From Seriola aureovittata (Eukaryota > Chordata > Actinopteri > Carangiformes > Carangidae), in the NCBI RefSeq assembly GCF_021018895.1, contig NC_079386.1:7058835-7122834 (forward strand): a stretch of DNA of 64,000 nucleotides. The letters run 5' to 3'. Every line of letters begins with the position of its first letter. Position 1 is the stretch's first letter. The notes under the pieces are model-generated. The model saw only the letters and a list, made by a program, of their open reading frames with translations, did not search any database and was not told the origin of the DNA. This document shows, one piece after another, positions 41,960 to 52,693 of the stretch. The position numbers were made by a program, and so were the translations under genes.

Positions 41960-42185
41960 ATTGTCGCTTTTTTCTTTTGTACTTGGATCTTTCATTAACA
42001 TTTATCTTTCACATCCTTTCCTTTTTTTGTACCACTCTTTTTTCTCATCTTTTAGCTTTCCTTTCTCACTCCCTATTCTTGTCTCCCCCTGTTGCTTGCT
42101 CTCTAGAAAACAGCCAGAAAGCCTAAAAGACGACACCCCACTGTATCCGTTCCTCTTTCTCTGCCGCTGCCTCTCTCTCTCAGAA
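41960..42185 (+). repeat. Pyrimidine-rich block
   Basis: C/T-rich simple sequence lying about 120 bases before the purine block at 42306-42745. Confidence 0.7.
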
Positions 42186-42305
42186 AAAATACTGTGTGGA
42201 ACGTCTCAAGATGAGAAGAGTCACAAGATTTCACTCACTCCTTCTGATCAGGAGTCTGATCCTGCAGGGATGATGAGTTGGAGGAGTAGGTGGTAGCATT
42301 GCCAT

Positions 42306-42745
42306 GCAGAGGACAAAAAAAGAAAATGAGGAGTGAAAAATGATGAAAAGAGGGCAGAAAGCTCCCATTTCATTCCTAGTTCCAGGGGAAAAGTGAAGAA
42401 GAGATGGGCAGTGGGCGGGATGTTGAGAGAGGTAATGATGAGCAGGAGAGGCCCTGCAGTGAAATAAAAAAAGGAGGGAAAAGGCAAAATCACCTCCGGG
42501 AAAAAATATGAGAAAAGAAGAGATGTCAGAAATAAAATGGGTGAGGGGAAACAAAATGGAGCACACTGAAGAAACATGAGCGATATAGAGGTTGAGGGGT
42601 GAACAGAAAAGAAATTGTGGAGAAGAAGAGAATGAAACTTCCTCAAGTTTTTTAAGAGAAGCTGTCAGTGAAGTGATGTGCTCCCTCAGTTGATGATGGA
42701 CAGAAGTTAAATGAGGGAAGTTACAGGAGGGGGAAAAAAAAGCTT
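42306..42745 (+). repeat. Purine-rich block
   Basis: GA-rich simple sequence. It produces a 205-codon open frame on the minus strand (42231-42848) that is low complexity, with no domain. Confidence 0.75.
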
Positions 42746-43235
42746 GAGCAGTACCAGGTCTAGAGAAACAGATACCTTTTTGGCGGTTGATACTGCATAA
42801 TACAGTGCGATAATGTGGAAGATCAAAGGAACCGGCTTGATTTAACACTAGAAACCAAAGCGTCTGTTGTCAGTGAGGCGTATTAGGACTTCAAGGAGGT
42901 GACGCATTTCGTAAACAGCTGTAATTGTGGAGCTCTTTTAATCCATAATTGTAAAGATTGCTGTTGAATACTGACCTATACAAGCACTGGATCACAACAC
43001 TACATCCTTAAACTGTTGCATTGCAGGTTTCAAGTTCAGGTATGTCATCGTGTTTTTTTAAGCTTTCACCATTTAACATGAAGCATTTTACTGTTTCATG
43101 ACCTAGATGTTGCCACAAACTTTAAAGCTTTAATTGATCAATATTTCTTTTTCTATAAACAATTGAGGAAATTACTATTATTGATATGAAAGGCTCATAG
43201 TGTCAAACACAGAGAATTATCAACCAACTCTTTCT

Positions 43236-43385
43236 GCTTTGTGGAGCTTTTCAGCCTTGTTAAGCTCATTGTTTTGGTTTGGTTTACTGCACCGCAAATT
43301 AGTCTTATCAACCTCATTGCTAGTCAAAATGATTAACTCTCTAGTGAACATGGTAGAGCATTTAGCAGCTAAACAACACAGGGAT
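43236..43385 (+). repeat. Dispersed teleost-type repeat, copy 2
   Basis: Carries the exact word AGCTCATTGTTTTGGTTT at 43263-43280, followed by GGTTTACTGCACCGC and, near the end, AGCATTTAGCAGCTAAA. The flanks have diverged from copy 1. Confidence 0.55.
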
Positions 43386-43627
43386 AGGATGACAATATAT
43401 TGATGCAGTTTTAAATTGGATTTGCGTGTTGTGGTTTGAGTGGTAGCAGCAAGTTAAGATTCAATCTGTGTGTGCAAACAAATCATGAATGAGACAAAAT
43501 GTTTTGCAACCACCATACTCCACAATAAACAAACAGAATTTATGTTCTTTCAGTAGCAGACCATTCCTAAGCTCCCACTGAGCCCGTCCATTTAGCTGTG
43601 TGAAATACATGTCACCACATCTATCTC

Positions 43628-43830
43628 AATTGGTAGGACATTTACTGACACTGCCATGGTCAGGGGTCTCAGTCTTTGTGTAGCTCAATAGGTAGATTAG
43701 AAGGGTAAGGTGACACTAATACTGCTGGAGGGCTTCTGTTCCAACTGGGATGAAAAAAACACCAAACATGTGCACATGCTGCAGGGCACACTGGATAAAG
43801 GCACCCAGCAAAAGTCTATGTTCGGTTCCT
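43628..43830 (+). repeat. tRNA-derived SINE-like unit
   Basis: TAGCTCAATAGGTAGA (43681-43696) resembles a tRNA A box, and TGTTCCAACTGGG (43737-43749) a degenerate B box at plausible spacing. CACTGGATAAAGGCACCCAG downstream resembles the L2-type tail many fish SINEs carry. A second A-box-like word, TCTCAATTGGTAGGACATTT, lies 50 bases upstream. There is no intact tRNA fold. Confidence 0.4.
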
Positions 43831-44382
43831 GAGCATCAGGATTTTTTCCAGTGACAGGTCACATCTGAGCTGGTCAAATAAAGCATGAATAGAAGTTATG
43901 TTTTTTACTCCTGACTTTAAACAGTTCATAGAAGAATCATGTAATATTAGTCGTGAACTGAATGAGAGAAAAAGTCAGAGGATAAGGAGGGATGGTTCAT
44001 CATTGAGAGAGCAGAAACGAATACAGGTAGTGAAGGTCTTACAATTAAAATGTTCTCTTATTTGGCTGACTGAGCAGTATGAGAAGAGAGAACAACATAT
44101 GAATGACAGTGTAAGAGTGAGGGCAGAGGTGAAAGAGAGAGCTTCTGAATGGAAGAGAGATGTTGTGAAAATAGTATCTAAAGTTTTGAGATCATGTTAT
44201 TAAAATAAGAATTTTGCTTAGATTTTAAAGCTTTCTATTCTTGAACATTTACTAATTCACTAAAAAGCGTATATTTATAGCTTTTTTAATACATGTATAA
44301 GCATCACCTCATATTTACCTCTGCATGTATGTAAGATAATTACAGTAAGAATTTGAGAGGTCAGTTTTTTAAATACAGCTGC

Positions 44383-44995
44383 TGAGATGGAGAAATGAAG
44401 GGTTACGAAGAAGGGACAAAAGCAGAGAGGAAAGGAGACAATGCACCAAAAGGATAAAAAAAGAGAGGGACAAGGACAGATGTAAAGTAGTATATTTGTA
44501 TATAGGTAAGTATAAGTATATTTGGGTGAAATAATAAAAGTGGAGAGATGAATTTTAATGTTAGAGTATGTGAGTCGGCACTGATGCAGTACTCAGAAGT
44601 GGGCATGACAGTAAGAAGCATATTAAAATTATAGAGGAATAGAGCTAAAGGGGGAACTGGAGGAGAAAGAGAAGAAGGTTAATATTCTTCAAGGGGAGCT
44701 GAGACAGAGGCAAAGAACATTTTCTTACAGTCAGGAGAGCAGAGTAAAATGAGTGAGAGACAACTGGAGTGAACTGGTGAAACAATATGTGATATAAGCA
44801 CAGGAGTGCGAGAGAGCAAGGAGGTCAGAGAGAAGTGGAGATTAGGAGTGAATGCAGTGAACAAAGGATTGAATGAGAAGTCAGTGGAGGTGAAGGAGAG
44901 CGCAAATTAGATAGGCTAGATTAAAGATTCTGGAGAGACGGTGAGAGGAAGGCAGAGCGAAGGGGAAAAAAAGAGAGGAAATGATGCATGAAGGT
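44383..44995 (+). repeat. Purine-rich block, followed by pyrimidine-rich 45055-45130 and 45385-45570
   Basis: GAGAGGAAAGG-type sequence with a short AT-rich gap near 44500. The strand composition then switches to C/T-rich. Confidence 0.7.
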
Positions 44996-47694
44996 AAAGC
45001 CTTGCGAGAAGCTCAGTCTTCTATCATTTTAGCACCCCTTTAGTTTGAGCATTGTCTATCCCCCTTTGTCTCTTTTCTTTTTCTCTTCTGTCATCTCTCT
45101 TTCACTTCTATCTTTTCTCCCATCTGTTCCTTTAAAGGTGCTCTGTGTAGCATATCATTATCAAATTAACTCTGCTACCTTAGCGTAATTAAACACACTG
45201 AAGCTGAGACTGTTGGTGTCTGCCTCAATCCTGTAGTATAAGTAGAGCTGCTGTTTATCAAAATTCTGATTCCTTTTTGGTATCTAAGCATTTCGGGTAA
45301 CCAAAAAAAAACATTATATAGGTCGGTAAAAAAAGCTGGTTCTCTGTATCTTGTATTTAGATAGGGCAAATCTTTATTTATTTTCCTTCCCTCGGCTGCT
45401 GTAGTACTCCAGTCCTGTTCCTCACTTCCTCCATCGATCTCTCCTCCTTTGCTGCTACTCCCATCTCTCTCCTTCTCTTTGCTCTTCTATCTCCAATCAA
45501 TCTTTTTATCTACCTCTCCACTGATATCTGTCTATGTCTATCTCCTCATCTCCTTTTGTCTCTTCTCTGTCAGCTTCTCCGTGCTATTCTATGAAATAGT
45601 ATCACACTGAGTTCAAGATTAAGTGAAAGCATAGGGTGTCCACTGATCTGATCTATACAGGTAAAGGCTTTTGTTTGCTTTGCTTTGGTTAGCATAGCTT
45701 GGATATCCTCAGAGAATCCCTCCAGGTGCAATGTGTGTAATATTTCACTTAGATTGACATTGTTATACTTGCTCAATGATATCATTGTAAAGCCTTCATC
45801 ATTAGCTCTCCTGACAATATGTAGTCATTATTCAAGCCTCATTTCCCTTGAGCCTTGTTAACCATAATACAAACAGAAAAATTAATTAAAAACTTGAGAG
45901 ATCAGTGTCTGGGTGGTTATAGATTCTATATGTTGATTGTTCAGGATTATAATCATTGTCATCATCATTGAATGTCCAGAACAAAGGATAGTTAAATGAT
46001 GGTTCATTAGCTCATAGAGGGATTGAGAAAAATCAGAGCTGTCAATGCACATCTCACTCACACATGGTAAAAGAACTGTCATGTGTTTTCAAACAGAAAG
46101 TCAGATGTAAAATTCCATTACACTCAAAAGTAGTTTTTCTTTCACTCATCATCATTTTTAGCCTCTAAAAACAACTCTTTTGTTTCATATAGTTGTTTTG
46201 TAAATTAAACAATAACTATCTCACTTTGTCACACTAATTCATTCATACTTTCAGTCAAAGTGATTAAAAAGATTTGAAGCAACAAATGATTATGCTGCTA
46301 CTTCGCCTTTGTGAGTGACTGCGTCTGATGAACAAATGATGATTCAAGACATGATACGCACTGGTAAAGACAAATAATGTCAATTGGAAAAATGTTTAAA
46401 AAAAATGTTTTTCTACATGCACATTCTCTAAGCTTCACAATTGTAATCTATTGCTTACCATCAACGTACATTTTTATATGAGGTAGGTCCTAATGCTCCT
46501 GAACTGCCATTTGATGACAGACAGATTGATGTGTAAGAAAAAGAGAAGTTTGTCTTTCTGATCATCTTTCCTCTGATTTAGGTTACCCACAAAAATACAA
46601 GTTCAACACTACAATTTTCAACACAATAACAATGCCTCTGACACCAAATTGCCCAAAATGATATATAATCCATTATAAATATGCCAATGTAATGAACTCA
46701 ATATTGAACTCAAATCTACAAATGTTCTTGAGTCAGGACCTTAAGCATGAGAGCTTAACTGTGTCCTCTCATTATTTATTCTCGCTAATATTCCTTTACG
46801 ATATGACTACTATTCTCAAAAGAGTTATGTCCCTGCAAGTTATGGTACAATGTCTGCACTTATTACATCGGTTTTAGACTTGGCCGAGTTATACAAGTTT
46901 GAGTCATGTTTTAAAGGGACCCTGGGATTCATTTTTTGAACTGAGGTCTATTCAGCTCTTTGTCTAGTGTGCTGCTTTAAGAATTTTATCAAGAGTTCCA
47001 ACTAATACTTTCAGACTCTGCACTGGACACTCATGCATAGTTGCTCTGCAAATATCATTGGTTTGTAATTATTATTTGATGTAATAATCTTGGTACCTTT
47101 GCCTGGGGTACAGAGCCGGTTAGAATGCTCTCTATACTGTTTCTATCATGGACCAGTTCAGCATGTTGCAGAGCTGGTCCAGCTGGTTTCTCGTGCAGGA
47201 GGTGCTGAGTCCTGATGCATCCTTAGTCAGCAGTTACTCAACATACTGCAGGCAAATGCATCATACCTTGATCATAACTGCAAATGTCAGAGGAAGTTTG
47301 GCTGAAGGCAGGCATGGCCTTTCAAGGCACATACATACACACACACAACACGTGCCTGCAGAAACATGCAGACCTCACTGCCTCAAGGTTATCTTGTAGT
47401 GCCTATATATGCACATTTGTGAATGTGTGTGTTAAAAGGTTATGTGTGGATGTGTGTTTGCACATTACTCAGCATTTTTTTTAATTAGTCAAATTGGGCC
47501 AGGGTTTTGCCTACGGCAAAGAAAGAAGAGGGAGGGGTTATTTTGTGCTGCGCTGTATTGTTCTTGTCCGTCACACATAAGTACACACACACGCAGACAC
47601 ACACAGTCAGACTCTCCCTTTCTCAAAGGTGACTGTAGTCTTTAATGTGGCCATTTAAGAGGTTGAAATCAATTTGCCCTCTAACCTGATGTCT

Positions 47695-47696
<2 letters not shown>

Positions 47697-47752
<56 letters not shown>
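47697..47752. repeat. (CA)28 microsatellite
   Basis: A perfect CA run of 56 bases. CA-rich fragments also occur at 47336-47350 and 47583-47607. Confidence 0.97.
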
Positions 47753-47754
<2 letters not shown>

Positions 47755-48027
47755 AGGTACGCAGTGTGGTTAAATAATCTTTTATCTGCTTGGTAATAAA
47801 TTGTGACAAAATAGTTACATGACAGAAATAACTCTCAGCACATGGTGTTTGTTTTTTGCCTCTCTGATACACACATTTGGGAATGAGCACATTCAGCCAT
47901 GGATATGTGCAGAGACACACGCAAGCTTGCACACAAACACACTCACTGAACGCTTAACACAATGACCTCCCTACCTGCTGCTGATCCAACTGAGAAATAA
48001 CACCCCAGTCTGCAGCTCTGTGCAGCA

Positions 48028-48072
48028 GTCATCCGCTTTCAGCTTATTGTTTTGGTTTCTACATTCAGTTTA
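48028..48072 (+). repeat. Dispersed teleost-type repeat, short copy 3
   Basis: CTTTCAGCTTATTGTTTTGG followed by TTTCTAC matches copy 1 apart from one base in the core word. Similarity fades after about 45 bases. Confidence 0.45.
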
Positions 48073-49415
48073 CCTCCCAGGGGAAGTATTCTGGCTGCAT
48101 CCACTGGGATGGAAACCAGAGTCAGAGCCAGATCTGTCCGTGGAGAAGGGGGTCTTGGCTACCTTGCTTTGCCTGTTGCCACCATGACCTGGATAAAGAA
48201 AATCGATAAATGAAGGGATGTTTTGGATTGCTACTTCATGTTTTTCAATTTGCTCTTGTCTTTTCTTCTGTCTTCTTCTCAATTATATCTTTAGAAGTTT
48301 AATTAGCAATGTTCACTTGTAGATCGCTGCCAGTTAATGTCTTCGCTTTGCTGCTAAATTGGCGTTTAACTGAGCTGCAGGTAACAGTGAAGGGTCTTGT
48401 AATGTCTTACATTAGCCTGTCTGAAACCAGCAGATATGGTTGATAATAACAAAGCATCAGAATCATGATCCATTAGTCCTGACAGCTTTTATTTCTTGTT
48501 CTATCTCACAAAATCTGTTTGTTGTCACTTGAGCTCTCTTTCCTATTCTCTGTGTCATATCAGATCTGTTGTAAGAAGTCTTTTGTTTACTCTTATCTTT
48601 TTGTCTTTCTAAATGCATTAACATCTGTTCCTGGGACTCTTGATCTCCCCCTTTCCCCGGATTGCTTTTTTATGGTTTTTCTCATTCTGTCTTTCCTGTC
48701 ATATGCTGTTCTTAATTATCTCAAGTAGAGTTACTTACCATCTAATCAACTCCACTGACTGACAAGTAAACAACTTCATTTTTGCCATGCATGCATGCAC
48801 TAAAGCATCTTTGACTCACAAGTTTGCCTTTAGCTCAAAACTTTTCCAACAAGACTGAATCATCCTAACGTTTCTGCAAATTCAAACTAAACCAAAGCAT
48901 TATAAATGTTTTATTCAAGTATGTCTACCTTATAACTGATTGATTAAATAGTTGATTAAATAGCACTTAATTCTCTTAAAATCTGATTTGGCACTTGGCA
49001 ACATACTAAACTACACTGACACTATCCAATAATGTCATACTGTAAATTCTTTTCATACATACACCTTTAAAGTACATATGTAAACACACAAACACGACAC
49101 ATGATTTACTCCCTCACGTTAATGAGTCCGTCTCTGTTTCATACGTGTAATTTTTATTATTTATATCAAGTCCAGAGAACAATATTGACTTTGGCAAAAT
49201 GAAATAAAAACAGAAAGGAAACAACAGTAATGGTTAAAAGTCATTATTATTAATGTAATTGGCTCTGTTTTATAGGCATCTGTTTGTGTGTGTCTGTTTT
49301 GGGGTGTGTGTGCTTGCCAGTTTGTGTGTTTGTGCTGTGTGTGCTTCTTCAGTGTCTGTTTTGATCTTCATTTTTCTGCCTAGTCATAATCAACATTTTC
49401 TGTTCTAATCATGAC

Positions 49416-49440
49416 GATTTTTTGTTTAAAACAAAAAATC
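49416..49440. repeat. Perfect 12-bp inverted repeat with 1-base spacer
   Basis: GATTTTTTGTTT (49416-49427), a single A, then AAACAAAAAATC. It is exactly palindromic and AT-rich. It could form a small hairpin or cruciform, but no gene end lies near it. Confidence 0.8.
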
Positions 49441-49524
49441 ACACATTTTATATTTTGTATTGGATCCTAACATCATTCCCCAGAAAACAGAAACACATGG
49501 TGCGACAAGTAACATCATTTTTTT

Positions 49525-49558
49525 TATATATATATATATATATATATACTATATATAT
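49525..49558. repeat. (TA)n microsatellite
   Basis: Twelve TA units, a CTA interruption, then four more. It lies directly after a run of T. Confidence 0.93.
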
Positions 49559-50530
49559 GTACTTTCAAGTTTTCTCTTTTCATTTTTTTTCTCATTGATA
49601 GATTTTTTTTTTAAGAGTCTCTGTGCTATGTGCCAATGGATCAGTCGTCCCATTAGTTGAGTTTTACAAAGTCTTCCAATGAAGAGAGTTATATCGTTAG
49701 CGGCTTCATGTTTTTTAAACTGGTTCCTCTCTGAGAACATTCACTGCTTGGATTGAAAATGAATCCATGTGGCACAAAGGAACCTGAAGTCACAAAAAAA
49801 TGAATTTGAAATTTTGATTCCCGCTTAATGGTTGCTGCTTTCTGACCATGCTACTTTGCTGGAAATAGTGATTTATTCTGATTTTGGTGAAAATGTCTTT
49901 AAACGTTTCACTTTGACTTCACTGTGGGCGTTTTGATCACCTCAAGTCTTAAAATTCTGGATTAATTCCTCTTACAGCATGTCCAGAAAGCGCCATACCG
50001 TCAACCGTGGTTGAGTGGATTGCTCCTCACAAACATTCATATACATGTGCGCACACAAATACACACACAGGCACACATACACACATCCTGTCCCTGATCC
50101 ACCAGTGCATGCACACTTATGCAGCCATTTGTATTATTCATTTGTTTGGTCCATTATTATCTGACATCCAGTATGATCTTGTCTTTCAGAAATGCACACG
50201 CACACACGTTTCATCATACACCCCTGTCGTCTCCATTTTGTAATCCATATCGACTCCATTGTAATCCCAATGTCTTTCTTTTAATAATGTCTGTGCTCCA
50301 CTCGCTCTTTCCAGCCCATATCGATTGATCATGTCCAATGCACCCGGCTCTGTATTTATGCTCCCATAATCCGCAGGCATGGCAAGCCAAAATCATTGTC
50401 CAGCCACAGAGGACACATAAAAGTCACATTCATCGTGTTTTGGAAAAGAGTTTCAAAATGGCCGTCAGTGTTGGAGTCAAAAAAAAAACAAGACAACAAA
50501 GCAGAGCTATGTCATCAAAATGTCTTTTTG

Positions 50531-50557
50531 TTTTTTTTTTCTCTTTTTTTTTTTTTT
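50531..50557 (+). repeat. Poly-T with one CTC interruption
   Basis: Two T runs separated by CTC. Low complexity, with no associated element recognised. Confidence 0.85.
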
Positions 50558-50896
50558 GAACTGTTGTATTTTTGTCAGAGAGAAAAGCATTTCTCCAGTA
50601 TTACCGGTTGTGTTGATGTTTTTGATCCAGTGTAAACCCTGGTGGTGTTGTGGGGGCTGGGACCCTGGAGAGTTGAAGTGTTAGCAAGAGTCTGGTTCTA
50701 TTAGTGTATAGGCTTTACTGAGAATCCACGCTGAGCTCACGCCATCTCTGTCTCTGCTATATATCCTTTGTTCTGTTGATGTTTTCCCCTCTTTGATTAC
50801 GTCTTTCCCTCTCTTAGCGACTATATATACCATTCACATTGTCTCGTCTCAGAATTGTCACTCCCTTTGCCTAGGTTTTTGTTTTTTTGTTACTAC

Positions 50897-50902
50897 TTTA
50901 TT
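50897..50902 (-). promoter_or_regulatory. Possible LRFN4 polyadenylation signal (AATAAA)
   Basis: The minus strand carries AATAAA here, about 460 nt after the LRFN4 stop codon, which is a plausible 3' UTR length. Another AATAAA lies at 51348-51343, only about 15 nt after the stop and inside an A-rich run, which is too close to be the likely main site. Hexamers of this kind are frequent in AT-rich DNA, so this is weak evidence. Confidence 0.25.
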
Positions 50903-51363
50903 GTTCTATCTTGTATCAGCCATGTTTTACTGATACAGCTTGAACTCAGCCTTGAGTATTTAAAGACCACTTTAAAACTGCCATGTGTTATGTTTCTCCC
51001 ACTCACGCCGCTTTTCCTGTCACATCTCTCTTCCCACTTATTTTTCCACCCATCACTCCTCAGGTCAAGCTATAAAGAGCCTCTTAAAAATCTCCAGCTC
51101 ACTTCCAGGTACACTTTCGCCTCTCCTCTTCACTTTTCTTGACTTCTCCCCAGGCAAATCAAGGACTGCACAAGTGAGAATTAAGTCAATTTTACTTGTC
51201 TTTCTCCCTCTGAACTTGCAACCTTCCCTTCCTCATCTGTAATCACTTCATCTTCCCTATCCTACCGCTTCACCCTCGTCAAATCAAGATCCCATTCAAA
51301 CTGTCCTCTCACAGAACCCTTTGTCCCTCTTAGCTTTTTTTTTTTATTCCATTCCACTGGCCG

Positions 51364-52693
51364 CTACACAACACTTTCCTCCAGTTCTTCAGCATTTTTT
51401 CCGTCGTTCCCTTTCTCTCTCCCCCTGTCTTTTACACTGCCTGCTTTCCCACTAGTGATCCCAGCATTAGAGTTGGAGTTGGTGGTGTTGTAGGCGTGGA
51501 TGTATCCCCGCTGAAACTCACAGCGTGGTCCAAAGCCGCCGCCGCCTTCGCCCTCGTCGCTGGTTGTTGAAGATGTTGTGCTTGTCGTCGAGGCACACTG
51601 CACCAGCATACCATGAAGTGACTGGCTCCTCCTCGTCCAGATCACGCTCAGCCGCTTGGCGTAGCTGACAGCACCGTAGCGCTTGGCAACAGTGGCCGCA
51701 GCGTCAGTTGCTAGGGCAACAGAGGAGCCCATATCCAACGAGTGCCGCCGTTTGCTAACGGTCCCGCAGGCAGGACTTAGAGGGGATACTGGACTCTGAT
51801 AGGCCTGTGAGGAGTTCCATTTGTCCCTGCCTCGGGGAGTGATTCTCCAGTCCAACAGCTCTGAGTCTCTCAGGGGTGCAGCCAGAGAGAAACTGGCACG
51901 ATTGGTCAATTCTCTCTCCAGGCGGGGTTTAGGGCGGTCCCTGGAGCGTGACTGACGGGGCAGGGTGGATGGAGGGGAAGGGGAGTAGTAGAGGGGAGTT
52001 CTGTCACTTTCAGGGGTGTACGGTGGCGCCTTCTCCAGCTTCCTCTGCCTCACCACCAGTGCCATCTCACGTCCTGCCCCTGTTGTCGTTGAAACTACCC
52101 CTCCAGCTGAAAGATACTGCTCCAGGTTGACTTTAGGCTTGGGCCTGGGCTTTGGAGGGAGTTTTGGAGGCAGAGAGGACGCAGAATCAGCTGCTTCCTT
52201 CTCCTTCTCCTTTTCCTTTTCCTTCTCGCCTCCTCTTTTGGAAGGCAGACCATTGGGCAGGACCACCATCATCATGTCCCCGGAACCATTTGATTGGTAG
52301 CACCCGCCACCATTTCCCCCTTTGTCCCTACCCCCTACACCTCCACTCTGACAGCAGGCCCCACCTCCTGCCTCAGTGTTGCTGTTGTGACATATCATGT
52401 GGTCACCATGATTGCAAACCCGGTGACGAACCATGAGCGCCACTGTGAACACGAGTAGGGTGACCACAACAACACCACCAACCAAGATGGTCAGTGTCCC
52501 GCCCAGAAAGTGGGCTTGGAGAGAGCGGCATGCTGGGTAAACATCCTTGGTGGAAAATGTGGTACAGCCCAGAACTTTTGTTGCTGCCAGTGATGTAATG
52601 GTGTCATCAAAAATGGCGAGCACACACAGGTTATAGTCCACACCGGAAACCAAGTTCTTCAACAGGAAACGGTCACTGGTCGATGGTAGAATC
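51364..52693 (-). CDS. lrfn4: LRFN4 (SALM3), terminal exon: end of FN3, transmembrane helix, long cytoplasmic tail
   Basis: Seen: acceptor TTTGTCTCTAG at 52704-52694, then 442 whole codons and a TAG stop at 51366-51364. Exon residues 1-48 finish the FN3 domain (SDRFLLKNLVSGVDYNLCVL). Residues about 64-88 are a hydrophobic membrane helix rich in Val, Leu and Gly, followed by basic RHR. Residues 89-442 are cytoplasmic: a Gly/Ser/Cys stretch, a Lys-Glu repeat (157-166), proline-rich PPKLPPKPRPKPK (175-187), a conserved-looking block with RRHSLDMG and YAKRLSVIWTRRSQSLHGML (about 315-363), and the C-terminus LEESVV. Known: LRFN proteins are neuronal synaptic adhesion molecules; LRFN1, 2 and 4 end in a class I PDZ ligand that binds PSD-95-type scaffolds, and ESVV fits. 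The SLD/YAxRL/RRS-SxHG/LEESVV core matches my memory of human LRFN4. The tail is about 350 residues against about 100 in human. No frameshift seen. Confidence 0.95.
52195..52224 (-). repeat. Lys-Glu codon repeat inside the LRFN4 tail
   Basis: A run of alternating GAG/GAA and AAG codons encodes five Glu-Lys pairs between GG and AADS in the cytoplasmic tail. The tract is pure purine on the coding strand, so replication slippage could change its length. It is probably an unstructured charged linker or short helix; no binding role is evident. Confidence 0.8.

Noticed and set aside
42231..42848. 205-codon open frame on -
   Set aside because: It is the complement of a GA-rich tract, with low-complexity translation and no splice or domain context.
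45132..45370. Segment starting TTTAAAGGTGCTCTGTGTAG that resembles the start of some fish repeats
   Set aside because: Only the first words are familiar and no second end could be found, so it was not called as an element.
51343..51348. AATAAA on - just after the LRFN4 stop codon
   Set aside because: Only about 15 nt after the stop and within an A-rich run, so unlikely to be the main polyadenylation site.
52016..52436. Open frames on + opposite the LRFN4 terminal exon
   Set aside because: They are shadows of the minus-strand coding sequence, which has clear domain and splice evidence.
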